Shown here: in pieces, positions 63,135 through 64,000 of the stretch
Position numbering within the stretch: the first letter of the stretch is position 1
How the letters are laid out: each line of letters starts with the position of its first letter
Assembly (NCBI GenBank): GCA_036365145.1
Contig: JAEOAD010002279.1
Coordinates: 2,537,001-2,601,000, forward strand
Origin: Orientallactaga sibirica
Taxonomy: Eukaryota > Chordata > Mammalia > Rodentia > Dipodidae
Reading direction: 5' to 3'
DNA: 64,000 nucleotides
Notes under the pieces: generated by a model
Told to the model about the DNA's origin: nothing
Seen by the model: the letters and a program-made list of their open reading frames with translations, nothing else
The model's database searches: none
Position numbers and translations under genes: made by a program

Positions 63135-63805
63135 ATTGTTTTTTTATTTTATATTTTCCTTCGAGGCCTTTGTTAGCAGCGTTATTCAACATGTTAGCTA
63201 GAGCCCAGGCAAAGAACTCTGGGATTATCCCAAGGTTTTCTTGGCTGCTGGGTCTGCCTCACTTCATGGCATCCTCCAGCAGGCCCTGGGTACCCCACTG
63301 GCAGCTCCGTAAATCCTGGCTGCCTGATGGCTATGCTGGATGGGAGGCCAGTTGGACAAGGATGCATGGAGTGTGCTGGAAAACGCAGCAGTTCAAAGCC
63401 CAGGGCTGTGCTGAATGGGTTTCCAAATGCATTTACACTCCCATCTTTGAATTCAAGCTCCATTGGAAAAAAACACAAGTATCTGATTCCAGGGGAATGG
63501 TTTCTAGTAATAATAATAGTAAAAAAGGGGCTTTGAAGATTTCTTGGAAATCCGTTTCTATAAAATAGTGTTTTGAGACTTTCAGTGTAAGTCGAGCAGA
63601 AACATGGACTGAAACTCTCCCTTTTTAAACTTGCCCTCCGAAAACGTTTTATTTTGAAAGTCAAAATAATGTGTGCATACAGCTGGAGATTGCAAAGAGA
63701 CAAAGCAAAGCTCCGGCCTTTCTCAAACTTCCCCAGGCAGGACAATTTGTTTTGCATGTGTATATGATTATGAGTTCTTTAAAAATAAATTTAAAAGCTT
63801 TTTTT
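63135..63805. other. 670-base single-copy interval
   Basis: Holds the longest repeat-free open frame of the window on the minus strand (63194-63757, 187 codons) and a 132-codon frame on plus. Neither shows a domain, signal peptide or splice context that I can recognise. Treated as non-coding. Confidence 0.5.
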
Positions 63806-63976
63806 GAAGCCAGGTGTGGTGGCACACACCTTTAATCCCAGCACTCGGGAGGCAGAGGTAGGAGGATCACCGTGAGTTCGAGGCTACCCTGAGACTACAT
63901 AGTGAATTCCAGGTCAGCCTGGACCAGAGTGAGACCCTACCTTGGAAAACCAAAAAAAAAAAAGAAAAAAAAAAAC
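63806..63976 (+). mobile_element. B1 SINE
   Basis: Near-consensus B1 with an A-rich tail interrupted by one G. It runs to the window edge region. Confidence 0.9.
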
Positions 63977-64000
63977 ACCTTTTTTTTTTTTGTGTGATAA

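Overview
This is a stretch of rodent nuclear DNA that is non-coding as far as I can see. It is dominated by two SINE families. One is a 7SL-derived B1 (starts near gccgggcgtggtggcgc). The other is a tRNA-headed SINE (starts gggctggagagatggcttag, with a pol III A box like TGGCTTAGCGG and a B box like GGTTCGATTCC) that ends in a CT-rich run and an A-rich tail. From its B2-like head and its co-occurrence with B1, I infer that the second family is DIP, the B2-superfamily SINE described from dipodid rodents. The window then most likely comes from a jerboa or a close relative (Jaculus is the obvious candidate). This rests on recognition, not on a database search. I count by eye roughly 75 DIP and 55 B1 copies or fragments. 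They cover something near half of the window.

No protein-coding gene, exon or functional RNA gene is supported. Long open frames lie in pyrimidine microsatellites, in SINEs (the same SINE-encoded phrases recur dozens of times) or in unrecognised single-copy DNA without exon signals. The window is therefore intergenic or deep intronic.

Layout. 1-2.3 kb: SINEs plus an LTR end. 2314-8508: a near-perfect tandem duplication of a 3.1-kb block carrying an L1 3' end, a MER5-like fragment, a TTCC array and three DIPs. 8.5-13 kb: nested SINEs and a solo MaLR-type LTR with an internal duplication. 13.3-15.6 kb: two diverged direct copies of an unidentified sequence. 15.7-20.3 kb: microsatellite, SINEs, an interrupted LTR and a B1 with U6 snRNA sequence at its 5' end. 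20-30 kb: SINEs and older L2/MIR traces. 29.8-30.3 kb: a 500-bp pyrimidine tract with a higher-order repeat. 30-38 kb: SINEs, MIR/L2, an L1 ORF2 scrap and a second pair of duplicated loci 2.84 kb apart. 38.75-40.48 kb: the longest SINE-free interval. 40.5-44.7 kb: rearranged DIP, two LTRs, an L1 3' end and a 440-bp pyrimidine tract. 45-58 kb: MIRs split by DIPs, L1 fragments, MaLR remnants. 58.2-59.6 kb: an old LTR and a 90-bp inverted repeat. 60-64 kb: more single-copy DNA with SINEs.

Many SINEs have intact target-site duplications (TSDs), which fix their borders and give insertion order. I found no dedicated biological system. The noteworthy content is structural: the tandem duplication (real or assembly-made), the U6-B1 chimera, two older duplicated pairs, the inverted repeat, chimeric and scrambled SINEs, and apparent DIP subfamilies. 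Coordinates of SINE borders without a stated TSD are accurate to about 10 bases.
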